Assembly (NCBI GenBank): GCA_026874595.1
Contig: CM049310.1
Coordinates: 84,915,056 to 84,979,055 of the forward strand
Reading direction: 5' to 3'
Length of the DNA: 64,000 bases
Source: Sipunculus nudus
Lineage: Eukaryota > Annelida > Sipuncula > Golfingiida > Sipunculidae
Under the pieces are notes generated by a model. It had not been told where the DNA came from, ran no database searches, and saw only the letters and a list, made by a program, of their open reading frames with translations. Shown here piece by piece: positions 1 to 12,172 of this stretch; position 1 is the first letter of the stretch; each line of letters opens with the position of its first letter. The position numbers and the translations under genes were made by a program.

Positions 1-504
1 ACTCCTTACAAGGACCCACCATTCGGGGTGGGGGGAGGTTAATCTAGTAGTTATACCACCGTATCATTTATAGACCTAGGACGATCGCTCAGCCACTTAG
101 ACCAGTCTAACATTTGAACGTATAAAAGATGTACCTAATCAGTAATGCTTTGAGCTTTTTAATTACATCAAATATCTAGCGGATATAAATCCAACCGGTG
201 TTTACTGATTCACACTACATGTCTTGTAAACCTACCTATCTATTACTTAAGATCAATCAGCCTCAGTTTAATCGGTTCGGACAAAGTGACCTAACATGAG
301 TTTAAGTTTAGTTATCTAATTTCCATTGAATTAGCGCTTGTCAGCAGATCGTAGGATGAGCGCTTCATAAATCTGCCCGGCATTTCTTCTGTCCGCTTAA
401 AATGTTTTTTTTTCTGTTTTAAATGAAAATTTTATTATCATTATATGATTACAGTATCAGTAATAAAAAAATTCACATATACGAACGAGGAGGATACGAT
501 TGTT
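1..504. other. Intron-like flank of Ig unit A
   Basis: No coding exon is recognised here. The stretch can be aligned by eye with about 61,780-62,330 of unit D: shared blocks include 'ttatctaa' followed by an 'agcg' segment near 312-340, and 'acgaacgagga' near 481. It is therefore the intron or flank lying downstream, on the minus strand, of the decayed Ig exon at 505-745. The matching transmembrane exon of this unit would fall before base 1. Confidence 0.5.
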
Positions 505-745
505 TTTGAATTTGTTTCAGTGATGACCACTGAGAGAGCCCTAACCTTTTCACGCCCTGCTCTAATTTAAATCTGTTATAAATCCCAATTTCAGGCTGAG
601 CTATCAGAACAACGTGGCCTCTTCCTAATGACTCGGATGCTGCTAAGAGCCAGACGGACAAAAATAGTTTTGCCTGTGCTGGAGTAGCAATGTGACACTA
701 TTACTGTATAGTACAATATTCCACAGAAAGTGTCTCTATGGGTTA
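505..745 (-). pseudogene. Decayed second Ig-like exon, unit A
   Basis: Read on the minus strand, this stretch starts with LSVEYC, the C-strand region shared with the intact Ig exon at 3,464-3,802. It then meets two adjacent stop codons (699-704) and later continues as HVVLIAQPEIGIYNRF, which matches the E-F strand region of an Ig V-type domain (compare DTGFYRC in the intact copy). The F-strand cysteine is replaced. A close paralogue with the same loss lies at 62,380-62,690. No clean donor site was found at its end. It is best read as a dead Ig2 exon of the receptor whose Ig1 is at 3,464-3,802; it could instead be a separate broken gene. Confidence 0.6.
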
Positions 746-1600
746 CATTTAGGCAATACAGTTGTGATCTTCGATCTCAGTTGTGTGACAATAGTAAGAA
801 TGATATATAACACGCCGCCTGAAACAACTCGGTATGTACTTGTATCAAATTATAATTCATGACTGGTTCTAGTTTCAAGATTAATAAAACCCTTACCCTA
901 CAACTATAACAAACCTAACTATAAATAACGAAATGGCTCGACTGTAATAAATTTGCCTTGGATATTTGAAACTATTTGAAAACTGATTTTTCAATACCTT
1001 GAAACTGGATTTTAATTAGAATGTCTTGATCATTGTAAATATATTGTTTTGTTGAATGTAAAAGATATTTGACAGAGCAGTAGCTGCAGATACAAGGAGC
1101 TGAATCATGGTGGCCCACTCGGTGATAAAACATAGATAATACGTATGTATAAATTAATCTAAACTGTTAGAACATCCTCATTAACGGGTAGTTGATAAAG
1201 ACACGTATGAGGAGAGGTATGCCGACTAATTAGGAAAATAAGGAAATACTGAACAAACTGTAGGACTAGGAAAATATGTATCATCCCGGTATTAGCGTCG
1301 GTCTTTCTAGGTTAAAGTTTCTGGGAAATAACAAGTGTCATAAGTGTAGATGATACTTATAAGATATTGTTAGAAAACGTTGGTAATATTCCACAGAGCG
1401 GACTTTGAAAAGAAAAATATTTCTATTACATTTTACTGATTTTATAATAATATATCAGGATAATATGTTTTAGTTCCAACCGGTTTCATTTACAAAGACT
1501 TTAATTGTTAAGGTGCCCCGTTGTTTTTGTCTTACTAATCTTAAACAATAAGTAAAACCACTGAGTGAAATTATAGATTAATATATCTCACTCTGTTCGG
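746..1600 (-). repeat. Duplicated intron block, copy A
   Basis: This non-coding stretch aligns with 58,265-58,770 (unit C) and partly with 63,680-64,000 (unit D). Landmarks in all or two copies are 'atatataaca(c/t)gccg', 'gcagtag' with 'cccactcggtgat', 'attaacgggtagt' and 'atttctg(a/g)gaaataac'. It corresponds to the intron between Ig1 and Ig2. It contains no exon that I can support. Confidence 0.7.
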
Positions 1601-1610
1601 AGTATTCATA

Positions 1611-1640
1611 ATAGTAATAATAATAATAATAATAATAATT
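1611..1640. repeat. (TAA)n microsatellite
   Basis: About nine repeats of the trinucleotide ATA/TAA follow one another here inside the intron of unit A. Confidence 0.9.
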
Positions 1641-2740
1641 TATTTTATAATGCGTAAAATATGCCAGAAATGGTACCTATTTAATGCAGTACTTAAGTAA
1701 AAGGTGACCAATATAGTTACATTAATTAAACTAGCAATGAAACCGCTAATTGAAGACCAATACCTCTGCAACGTATCTGAATAAATGCTACTAACCTATT
1801 GAGCTGACACAAAGCAGCTTTTGATAAAATGTATCGATAAACCATGATAAGTCTGGTGAACGTTTATTTTCTGAGTTGTCATTCGCTCTCAAACATATAC
1901 TGGTTTCATTTTAGAATAATAGTTAAGACTTAGGAGCTTTATGCTTGAGATAAAAATGACAAAACATGTCAATCATTATTTTATAATGTAAATGTAAACA
2001 AAATAACTCCATCATTCAAATAAAATCACAACAAAACATAAATGAAGAAGATATTTTAGTATTCAAAAGCGCTATATTTAAATATAACATAACAGCATGC
2101 TGTAGTCTGTCAACACTCTGTGTGTAGGTTTTCAGGATGATTTGGCTATTTTTTATATATTTGGCTATTACCATTAAAGGGTATCTTAAATGAAATAAAT
2201 ATAGTATTTACACATTTTCTAATCCGATGTATACAATAAATGTTTGTAAAGGAATAAGTAGACCATCTCTCAAAGAAACATAATCCCAAAGGCCTATTAA
2301 TAACACATGATAGATGAGATTAATAAATTCTCGAACCAACGTGAATATAAACATGCAGTCTCCGTATTACTCCTACAATAAGCTGTGACACACACATAAA
2401 CACAAATACACGCATATATAATTCGTAGTAGCATTAAAGTCATGAAATTTCTTGCCAATGAATATAAACAACGCTAAATATCTTGCCTGCCTTACGAGCT
2501 TGTGCAGGCTGCCACGTTTTCAATAATGTACTGATGGGATCCGAAGACCTTGTATGTGTGATATCTGGGTAAATGGAATTAATTTTATAATCTTTGACTC
2601 ACAGATCCTTGCCTTTAAACCAGAGGGGCAGTGAAATGGTTTTATCTTAATTTAAAGGGACATGATCAGGAGCAATTTATACCTGTTGTTTTCCACTATC
2701 AGTTCACGTTTGCTTTATACAAAATCTATTAGCAAAAACC
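1641..2740. other. Intron of unit A, no exon seen
   Basis: AT-rich DNA between the two Ig exons of unit A. The part from about 2,480 to 2,640 ('cttgcctgccttac' onwards) aligns with 58,918-59,065 of unit C. The rest has no counterpart that I could find in unit C, so the intron is longer here. Confidence 0.5.
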
Positions 2741-3300
2741 ATCCCAGCGTAGGGAATCAGTACCTCCCTTAGAGCTGTTTAACACCTTGTTATGGGTTTG
2801 CGTGTTATTAAACATAGAACAAGCATGTATGTTTAAAATTATAAGGCCGCGTGGTCAGGGTTCGGCAGCAAATCCTAAACGCAGAGTAGTCCAAACTATT
2901 CCTTACATGGACTTCATGTCCTCTGATATATCTCTGTTGGATGGACATTATGGTCCATTAGATGAATGTAATTTCATTGTAAAACCTATCATAACATATT
3001 TGTACGATAGGTCCAGGGGCCTCAGCGGAAATGAAACGGCTAACACAGGTCGTGTATCAGGTCCTGCGAAAGCGACGACAACATGCGATATTTTAACTAG
3101 TGGGAACATGTATTATAACGCCTTCAAGTCAGTTAGGACATCTCCTGATTGACAGGTGTCGTGGCCCAAGCGATGCAAGAGACCAAAGTGCTTGGTTTAT
3201 GTTGACGACCGTGACCGCGCCTGGTCCATTTTTTTAACACTCGTGTACAGGAGTAAGCCAACGGTTTCAGTCAATATTTTGGCAGGAACGAATTTATTTT
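2741..3300. other. Unit A-specific insertion with a 121-codon open frame
   Basis: Compared with unit C, unit A has several hundred extra bases between the aligned block ending near 2,640 and the Ig exon. They include a plus-strand open frame of 121 codons at 2,787-3,152. It has no recognisable domain, no signal peptide and no clear splice sites. A short stretch near 2,770 ('cccttagagctgtt' followed by a 'gtttgtgt'-like segment) resembles 6,765-6,800, which hints at a small dispersed repeat. I do not call the open frame a gene. Confidence 0.3.
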
Positions 3301-3463
3301 GAAGAGGAGACGCTATTTTTCGTGTTTGCTTAATAAGGTTTGTGGATGATTACTACATGTTTTGATTGTTATAACCATTTTTATAGTTACATTACACAGC
3401 GAACTTGAATAGCAAAGTAAACTGTGGAATAGACATTGAGTTATATTGTAGCGTTTTACTCAC

Positions 3464-3802
3464 CTGCAGCCATGATCACTGAGAGATTCCTTATCTCTGT
3501 ACTACCAAATATGTCAAATTTACATCTGTAAAACCCAGTATCCTTAAGCCGTGCCCCCAAGATAGCAACCTGACCCCATCCTATCGACTTGAGCCGGTTC
3601 CTGCTGATACTACTGCTAACAATAATAGGCGCGTCCTGGTTAGAAGGGCGCTGTACAAAAAGACGTTTCCACGTATCATTCTGTAGTTTGTAGTATCTCA
3701 CAGATATGATGTCTTTAAAGTTCACATTAGGACAATAAAGATGTAGGTCATCTCCTTCACGGAATTTTGTCGCAAGAGTAATATGGATAAAAAAGACGGA
3801 AA
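3464..3802 (-). CDS. Ig V-type domain exon, unit A (partial gene)
   Basis: This is an internal exon of 339 bases encoding one immunoglobulin domain of a putative cell-surface receptor. On the minus strand it starts after a pyrimidine-rich acceptor ('gttttttcag') and ends at a consensus donor (gcag|gtgagt); both junctions are phase 1, as is usual for extracellular Ig exons. It has a B-strand Cys in DLHLYC, a C-strand YY instead of the usual Trp (SVRYYKL), and a classic F strand, DTGFYRCKF. The start, VFFIHITLA, is hydrophobic and may be the end of a leader. An in-frame ATG at 3,827 would give a signal-peptide-like start, but the paralogue at 59,208-59,549 has a stop there, so the acceptor is preferred. 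The exon has no internal stop. No intact partner exons were found nearby: the next domain (505-745) is dead and the transmembrane exon would lie outside the window. Confidence 0.72.
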
Positions 3803-5239
3803 CTGAAAAAACAATATGTAATATCAATATGTATAAATAAAAAGAAATTATGGCTGGTCCCAGCTTCTACTATGGTTAAATTTATATGCCGAAACGGATC
3901 AGCTACAATACGCTGGCATGAAGTATAAACGCAAAAAAAAAAGATCTGGACATACTATTTTATAAAATTATATCAAACAGTTGTGTCATATCAAACAATT
4001 GAACAAAGCACGGGGGATTCGAGACTTTACAGAACGTATTCTTATTAATTTCTTCGTCTAGTATAAACCAAACCTGGCAGTGTGACAAATGCAAATCCTC
4101 GGGACGACCTCATTTTGACTCAGTCGCAGATTCTTATTCAACCAGATAATCCACAGACATTTATACCACAAGTAATTTCCTTACTGTAAAACCAACTTTA
4201 ATCAGGAATGTTTGCGCAAAAGGCTGAACATAACATAAAAGCTACAAATGAGTAGACTAGTGATAGTGTGGATAATGATAAATAATGACGAGTAATGATA
4301 AATATTAATTATTACTTCCTAGTGTCAAATTTGACACTCATCTGATGCATTAATGTGTTTCAGAAAAGTATTTTTGCTGGTAATTGTGAAATAACCATTA
4401 AAATAACAAAATATGATATTTATAAATAATATGTCCGTTTACTAGGCAGAGCAATTGGTAATAAGTAATCGGTTTCTAAATCCGAAAATAACGTGTATTA
4501 ATTTTGTAATAGTAATGTATAAATTATGGTTACTTTTTAAAGGAAGGTTAATTATATGATTTTATTCTTGTTGTTATTCTCTTTTCTTTGTTCTCTTTCT
4601 TCTTAAAACTTGAACAAAATTTACTTTGTGTTTAATCCCAAATCAAATTTACCCAAGATTCATAAAGTACAACTTGTTACATATTTATATTTTGGCATTA
4701 GTAGTTAAAGCAGCAATGAGGGAAACTTAATTGCGATTAATTCATCAAATTTCTTATTTAATCATTCTGTGCCAAATATAAAAGTCACAATTGCTGGTTT
4801 GGAGCGCCATCATGTTTCTTATGAGCGTATTATGGAGTCAAATGATAGAAAAGGCCCAAACAGCAATTTTATTTCATTTATAGAGTGATCGGTATTATTT
4901 ATTCTATTTAAAGAAATTATCACCTAAGAGAATGTTATACTTGTCAGAAGTAATTTGCCTGCTTGTCACTAACAGAATATCAAATACAAATGCAGCACCT
5001 TCATTAAGAGAGTTGAGATAATCGAGTGTTTGTTTTATGACATAACCCCGACAGGCTAATCAGCATTTGATACCCACCTAATCTCAATTTAACTCTGACC
5101 TTCTTTTGTTGACCCAATGATTACTGACTAACAACGGTAGAACAACCAAACTAACTTATAGGTAGCAGATGAGATAAAGTGTGACTAAAGGGAGATATAA
5201 TTCGACTAAAGGGAAATATAGATTTATCTTTTGAAAAAC
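3803..5239 (-). repeat. Upstream intron/flank of unit A, duplicated in B and C
   Basis: About 4,040-5,220 aligns with 59,810-61,040 (unit C), and 4,040-4,500 also with 7,320-7,770 (unit B). Landmarks are 'aacctggca', 'tttgacactcatc' plus 'gatgca', 'tatgtc(c/t)gtttc/act', a run with 'ttattctcttttctttg', and 'ggagcgccatcatgtttct'. No exon is supported in this copy. The place that carries a possible leader exon in unit C has no GT donor here (ATAAGT in place of GTAAGT). Confidence 0.65.
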
Positions 5240-5405
5240 ATGATTAGTGTTTTTTCCCAGAAATATGTGAATAGGAGAAAGATAGAGGAAGCAACACATG
5301 TAACCTGTGGAGCCCACTTATCTACATTTACGCGATACGGGACTGCTGGTTCACCGACACCATTTATCTTCCCCAGTATACATGTTGTCCCTAACGTTAG
5401 ATATC
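5240..5405 (-). CDS. Conserved exon-like open frame, copy A
   Basis: On the minus strand this open frame reads GTTCILGKINGVGEPAVPYR, followed by VNVDKWAPQ. The stretch at 61,053-61,225 reads GTIYILGRKRGAGETAVPYH and continues VSVDYRAPH. The two align over about 50 codons without an indel, and ILG, GETAVPY/GEPAVPY and the AP positions are kept. It lies directly upstream of the Ig unit in both copies, so it may be the cytoplasmic end of the preceding receptor gene or part of a 5' exon. I do not recognise the family, and splice sites are not clear. Confidence 0.35.
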
Positions 5406-5571
5406 CATCTGTTGAGTTTGGTAAACTATTAGTATGTAACTACATACCTTACGAAAATGCATTGTGGATCCAGAAATTCTGTTGCAATTATTTTGACATT
5501 TTTTTTACGAGGAGTATAAATATAAGAAAAAGGGGACATACCAAAAACATAAAGTGCTAATAAATTTGATT

Positions 5572-5766
5572 TCATTCGATGATGGCATTTGTAAAAGCTC
5601 TCCAATATTCGACAAAAGTATGACGGACTGGCTTGTAAATTCTGATAACCGGTTTGGTTAATCCAGACAGCATTTGTTTAGAAACCTGGTGGGGTTTCCA
5701 TTGAGTGACATGGGCGAACACCTCCGGGTGACCTATGTTATATACAAATCCTCCATTATCCTTCAT
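5572..5766 (-). CDS. Unassigned 64-codon open frame
   Basis: A minus-strand open frame of 64 codons with a protein-like composition (for example HPEVFAHVTQWKPHQ and GLTKPVIRIYKPV). No domain is recognised, no paralogue was seen elsewhere in the window, and splice sites were not resolved. It lies just upstream of the conserved frame at 5,240-5,405. It could be a decayed exon or chance. Confidence 0.2.
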   Translation of the reverse strand: MKDNGGFVYNIGHPEVFAHVTQWKPHQVSKQMLSGLTKPVIRIYKPVRHTFVEYWRAFTNAIIE

Positions 5767-5769
5767 TAT

Positions 5770-7319
5770 CCTGTAAATAAATGACCTCTAATCCCTCGCA
5801 TAACCGTCATACTTCATACGTTACATGTCACTGATATCTAGCAACCTGCAATATTAAGCGCTGGTAATCTGTTAAACAGGATGCCAGTGTAGTGAGCACA
5901 GAGTTTCGTTTGATAGTACATGTATATGGATTGTTTTGGTTCAAAGTGTGGGGACAATATTATCAGCTTAGTTCACCTGTTTTAGTTTGTTATGACTCGG
6001 ATACATAAGTGTTAACGTGGAGGCAAATTTATTGTCTGACCTACATTCATAGCCTCACTTTCTTATCTACTCTTCTGTTCTACTGTAAAGAAGGAACCGT
6101 TTTCTGATCATGCCTACTGTTTAGGCTAGTAAATTTGGTCCTTTGAGGTAATAGGTTAGGGAGTACAGGTATGCTCAAAAGTGAATTGTGTAGTGGTAAG
6201 TAAAGTGTTCAATAAATAATAACAACACCTAATTTGAAATACCCGTGACACCTTGTGGGAAGTCAATTAAAGGTTTTGTAACTTAGTTGGTTTAGTCAGC
6301 TGATACTCATGACGGCAGTGACATCATCAGCTGATTTAGAGATCTGATAATGTTCATAATGATGGTATTGTTAGCTGATTGTGCAAGCCGATACTCGGGA
6401 CGGCAGTGATATTCTTAGTGTGAACAATTTGTCCCACAAATGAAATATAACAATACAGCAGTTTAGTTTTGTATCACGAAATTTCTGTCCAAATTTTGAA
6501 GAGATTTTTCTTACAAAGTCGAAGCATACAACACTGCCAGTCCTTGGGAACCGGTAAGCAAAAGACGCTCGACAAAAAGGATTTATCATGTTACAACCAG
6601 GCTAGTTCATGTAGAATCCCGAAAGGTTTGAGAGAGGTGAGTGTAACCCGTAAGCATCCCTACAAGATGTGGACTGTCCCGGTGGGAAAACCAATCAGAA
6701 ATCATTCCGGCTGCAGTGTCTTGAGGCCGGCCTCTTAAGGGAATTTAAAAGTCTAACATTTCTCCCCCTTAGAGCTGTTAAAATTTTCAGGTTATTAGTT
6801 TGTGTATATATTCAGCCACGCATCTTCTCTGTCGTTCGTGTTCGGACTGAAACATGCACCAGTGGTTATTAGATGTTTTTTTTAGTTTTGTATCCGAGAC
6901 GTTTCCCAAGTCTTGTTTGTGTGCACTGTAGCTTGGAGAGTTAAAGTTGGAATCAAAAGACAGTTATACCAGTTGTGTAATTCGCTGTGACGTCACTGTG
7001 ATTTTTATATGATTAACTGTATAATTGGCGTTGCTGTTTTAAAATAAGGCAGAGATATTGTTTCTTGGATTAAGAATAACTTTATGTTTGCTATATTCCT
7101 ATTAATTGTTACATATTGTCCTTTGCTGGAAATGCGTGATTTATACTGGAGCAAGCTTGACGCACTCTCAGGTAATACCTGGAAGTAACCGCGGTCAAAG
7201 TATTGTTAACGAATTTGGTTTGGTTACAATACATACTCTGATATATATTCAAAAAGAAATTAAAAGAGCTGAAAGTGGATATTAACCACAATATTAAAAT
7301 GGTATTTTTGTCTTGTATT
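5770..7319. other. No gene seen; short local duplication
   Basis: No exon is supported. A stretch of about 30 bases is present twice, near 6,300-6,330 and 6,385-6,415: both copies carry 'gatactc(a/g)(t/g)gacggcagtga' in an 'agctgat'-rich setting. Unit B's Ig exon would be expected at about 6,700-7,100, by the spacing in units A and C, but no Ig motif can be read there. Confidence 0.4.
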
Positions 7320-7770
7320 GTACTTGTATAACAAACCTGGCAATGTGACTAATGTATATCTATGGAACGAACTCATTGTGCTTCATTTGCCAATTTAAAT
7401 ATCAACGGATAATCCCTTACAGCTATATACCGAGATAACCATCCTTATGGTTGCTCAACATGTTAACAAAACATAAAACCAGCATATGCGGGAACTCTGT
7501 AAATAACGGATTAATTGCAAGCCATGATAATATTACATGCCACTTCTCAGTGTTAATTTCAACCTACATCTGATGCACTAATCTGCTTCGGCAAAGTACA
7601 CAGGAAAGTACGTTCATCTGGTAGTTGCGAAATAACCATTCTAATTACAAAGCAGATAATACGTATTCATAATATGTCCGTTCAGAAGGCAGAACAACCG
7701 GTGTTGAGTAATCAGTTTCCAACCCCGAAAAGACAGATAACTAATTTGTAGCAGAAATGTATGAAAAATA
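7320..7770 (-). repeat. Duplicated block, copy B of the Ig unit flank
   Basis: This piece aligns with 4,040-4,500 and 59,810-60,240. Shared landmarks are 'aacctggcaatgtgac', 'acatgccacttctcagtgt' as a variant of the 'ttacttcc...ggtgtc' block, 'gatgcact', 'aaataaccatt', 'atatgtccgttc', 'ggcagaacaa' and 'gtaatc(a/g)gtttcc'. It is a partial third copy of the receptor unit; no coding part survives that I can see. Confidence 0.65.
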
Positions 7771-7867
7771 TATACAGTGGGATTGAAAATAAATTAGAAG
7801 CTGCTATTGTTTCGAACGAACACGTTTTATATATGAGTGAGAAAGGGTTGCAGGAAGACCAATTGTT

Positions 7868-7872
7868 CATAT

Positions 7873-7905
<33 letters not shown>

Positions 7906-7945
7906 AATATATATATATATATGTATGTATGTATATATATATATT
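7868..7945. repeat. (AT)n microsatellite
   Basis: A long AT dinucleotide run with a few interruptions (TAAATA, GTATGTATGT). Confidence 0.95.
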
Positions 7946-10900
7946 ACAGAAAGGGTTTGATTGCCATTCCAGGTGCTCAATACATAAAGTAGAGCTGCTA
8001 TAAGTTTATAAAAATGCATCAATGCATAAATGTCACTGCCCGCAGGTTTCGTGCGCACTGCGTGGCACTCATCAGGTGACTGAATGGGGTTGGTTTGTGT
8101 TTGTTCACGTATAGGTGCGTGTGCGAGATTATTTACGGTTGGCTGGTTTTTGCTGTATGATGCCTGCAAGTGTTAAGGTATTCACTTCGTTTATTAAGGA
8201 GTGGCGTTGTTTTGTAAGTCATGATTTGTAGCTTTTCTTTTTCGCATAGGTTACACCTGTTATTCATTGTTGTTGTAGTTAGCTTAGCTATAATAAACAA
8301 TGTGATACGGTTTGAGGGACCGTCTCATACATAGGAAACGCAGGAAATGCTTTCAAAAGCCGCTTTGCGAACCACAAGAAGTCGTTTAAATACGAGAAGT
8401 ATGAAACAGGAACAGAACTATTAAAGTATATTTGGAAATTGAAACCCAAAGGCACCTCACACAGTGTCACATGGTCAATTTTGCTTTATTTGAGGTTCAC
8501 TCAAGTGTCACATATTTGATAAAGCGCAAAAAAAAAAAAAAAAAAAGAATTGAAATTGCAAGCCCAATTTGTAGGTGAGCAGCACCATCAATACATCTGT
8601 TGAGTACACTAGGAAGTCCAGTTAAAGCAAAAGGCGTAAAGAGCTAATTTATTTACTCTTACTCTACTGATAACAGCTTAACAAATAAACCAACTGATAG
8701 GCGATCTAAGAAAATACGGTCATTATTGGTTCTATTCATTCATATCTCGTGCTATTTCACCTCAAAGGTGATAACAGCCATCACGGATAATGCAGCTTAC
8801 CTATCGAATGTTTGATGAAACATTGCTGGATATCCGATATCCAAGGAGATATAAAACAATGAGGCACATTCGAACCCATTTAAAAGGATACAATTTCAGT
8901 ACCATTAGATATCCCTTTAGTTCAGGATATTCACCATCATCCTTTGTTAAATCCAAAAAAAAAAAGGAAAAGATTTTTTTAATAATTGCGTCCGCTCTAA
9001 CTGCTTAGCAGAAACAACAATATAATTACAAAAACTTTGACAAATACCATATCACCTAAGATTACAATTTCTATTCAGTCAGATTTTATTTAAATCGATG
9101 GGAAGTACAAATAAAGATCCAAGATATATTTGCTTAAGCAAATATAAATTATACCTGAGTTAACTTTCAATCTATCGACTTTGAAAGCCCTTTTGTATTT
9201 TAATGGTCATATACATTGACATAACTTTAAAACTTCCCCATATGGAATCCTCTTAAAAAAGTGGGTTAACATACTGCAAAGCATGCATAAGTAAAATAAA
9301 CAACTATTAGTCTATGGTCCATGAGAGGCATATCTATATCTGGAAAGATTGACACTATTACTTTATTAAATCTCATGTGTTGTCAATTTAATCATATGTC
9401 CATCAAGTTCTACTTTACATAAAAGGAAATGAACCTTAACTTTTAAGTTTATTCAAGAGAAGCAGGATAAAATGAAAGAAACAACTGTGGTTGTAACGAT
9501 ACACGTGGACACACTGGTGAAGGGTGGGAAAATATAGCAAACAAGCAGTTCAAGCAGCCAAGTCGGCTAATAATCAAACACAATTTAAAAATCTTATTCA
9601 TAATAGTTAAAAAAGACAGGCAATTTATAGAATGATTTTGTTTTAGATTTGGTGTAACGATAACTACAACAAAAAATGCATGTCATGGTATTGTATCTCA
9701 AGTACTGTTTTGTTAATTTGTATATTAATTGTAATACAGATATAATATATAGAGGTTTGTCATAGCATCCAAACAACAGTAGAAAAAACACCATTCTAGG
9801 TTATAATTAACTGATTAGAAAACTAATGCTATCATTAAAGGGTTGCAGTGTTGAGTTTGATAGATTCAATTCCAGTTAATTGGAAGAAAATAATTTGAGG
9901 TTTCAAATTCACGTGAGGACATGATGTTGCTTAAATCACAATTGATAGACATTATCTATCCATTTCTGTCTCCTATTACTTTCTCCTCATCTTCGGGCTT
10001 ATAGTTTAACATTCCCTAAGCTTTCATCCTCATCGTTGCCCAAGGTGCGCGTACGACTGGGACCGCTGATAATTTTAAAGCGCTCGAGTACGATTGTTCC
10101 TTCTTTAGCATTTCTAGCATTTATTTAATATTCGAGTCCAACGTAAGGACCGACTCGGTTACATGCCGCAACGACAACATATTTTAGGGTCATAGACAAG
10201 CAATTTACTGACTGCGACGTAAATATCGCTTATACCTATTATGTAAGATGAACGTCTATATCAAGATCACCATGCATGCGGAGCATTGGTTACAGACTAA
10301 ACCCTTGGCACCTTTACTTCTATTGCGCAATGCCCTGCATAACGCGCACTGAGCATCGACTCTCCTTGCTACTATCATGGACAGAGTGATCGATATGTGT
10401 AATATGCGAGGTAACAAATAGTTGATGCAAGGTAGCAAACCAGACCTGCGCCGTATATCGTCTGCGAGTATCATCTGCTCCCAATTGGGGCGCGTTCTTT
10501 TTACTACAACCTAATTAGTTAATATCACTTCTGTCAGGGGTCGCTCAGTTCAGTAAAGGATTGAGCAAAGTTCACTGTTGAACATGGGGTTGCACCTAGG
10601 GCGCTTTTTTGCACACTCGATCAAGTATCAACATTACCGTAGCAGGTTGCTCATGTCAGTAAATGTTACCACAATCAATTGCCGTCAGATGTCGCTGAGT
10701 TTTATCATATATGTATATGAGGGTTTTAATACGATCAATATTATTATTACCTCTTAATACATTTTATACTATTGCCATTATTATTACTTTTAATTTGGAT
10801 TCTATATCTATTACTATCACTTTACTATCGTACAGTTGGATGAGCATATGCTTACCTTGTCCTTTGCATTATCCTCCCCCTATCCCCTGTTGGTGAACTT

Positions 10901-12172
10901 TAAACGTGTTTCTATATACTTAATTGAAGTTTAATATTAAACTAAAAAAATTGAACATCCTTAGTGTCAGCAAACTTTCTCTCGCAATAAATGTTACAAT
11001 TCGGCTAAGTTTAGCATTATTTATTTCCACAAGGTTCAAGATCAGAGGAACAAAAAACTATAGTTCCAGTAGGTATATATTCACTACAATTTAGGAAAGT
11101 AACCCTAAAAATGAATTAAACATTTCACACATCATTTAACAGAAAATAAAATACGCAATTTCATTTTAGGCACATTTTTTAAAGAATAAATTTGTATTGA
11201 AATAATATCAAATACAAATATATTATATCATTTTTTCTTGCAATTTAGTATACCCGGTATTATATACTCATTTTATTCTTTTAATTATAGAACATTCAAT
11301 GCACACAAAGCCCTTTAGCATTAAAATTCAACCTATTCATGTTCAGGAAAACACAGAATTTATGTAAGTTTGAACACTGATTTCATGTCCACCACCAATT
11401 TATTACATCTCGTGAGATTATACCATTTTTATTATCTAGAACAGGTATTCATTACACCTGATAAACAATATATGTATAGTCGTAACGCACTACCCTATTC
11501 TCAAACATGGAGCATACACACATCACCATATACATACACTAGTACATAAACATATCGGATTATATACAGTATACAACCATTACAGAATAAAAATATACAG
11601 TCAATGTGTCTTTGTAGATAGACCTGCAGTTAATATTTACAGACATGAAACGTATACACTTACAAGAAAAAGGATTCCAACTAAGAACCAGACTGTCTCT
11701 ACTCTAATTGTCTTACCACTAGGTCTAAAAATTATAGAAATGATATCTATTGTGTTATGTTATAATCAAAAATAATTAAATGCTTTGTACAAGAAATTGC
11801 TGAACACACACGCGGGCAAATAAGTAGCTTCAGCTGTTCAACTTTTAGGTCAAAATTTGTTACATTTCAAGGAATCACCTTTTGTTCACATTTCACATGC
11901 ATATGCTTACAATGTGAAAGAAGTCCAGGCAGTATTGTAAAATGGTAACATTTTTACTGATAGTGCCATTTTTGTTTTAGTAAAAGTTGTATCAATCAGG
12001 CCTACTTCATGTTTATTTTATTTGTTCTCGATGGAAAATTAATCCCTTTTAAAACATTTTAATTAAAAAAAGAAAGATGATAAACAATTTGAATATATCA
12101 GTACTACATATAGATCACAAAGATAGAGAACAGTAGTTGAAAAGGTGAAATTATATTTCATAATCTAGGATA
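7946..12172. other. AT-rich intergenic DNA, no gene seen
   Basis: No exon pair, domain or long non-repetitive frame can be supported over about 4.2 kb. Poly-A runs occur at about 8,529-8,546 and 8,956-8,966, possible tails of old retroposed copies. The stretch at about 10,030-10,700 is richer in G+C than its surroundings but has no readable protein. Confidence 0.5.

Noticed and set aside
3456-3827. A single-exon secreted Ig protein starting at the ATG at 3,827
   Set aside because: The start resembles a signal peptide, but a good acceptor lies just inside it, the frame ends at a perfect donor, and the paralogue in unit C has a stop upstream of the acceptor. An internal exon is the simpler reading.
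6700-7300. Ig exon of unit B, expected from spacing
   Set aside because: No B-strand or F-strand Cys motif or acceptor/donor pair could be read on the minus strand here.
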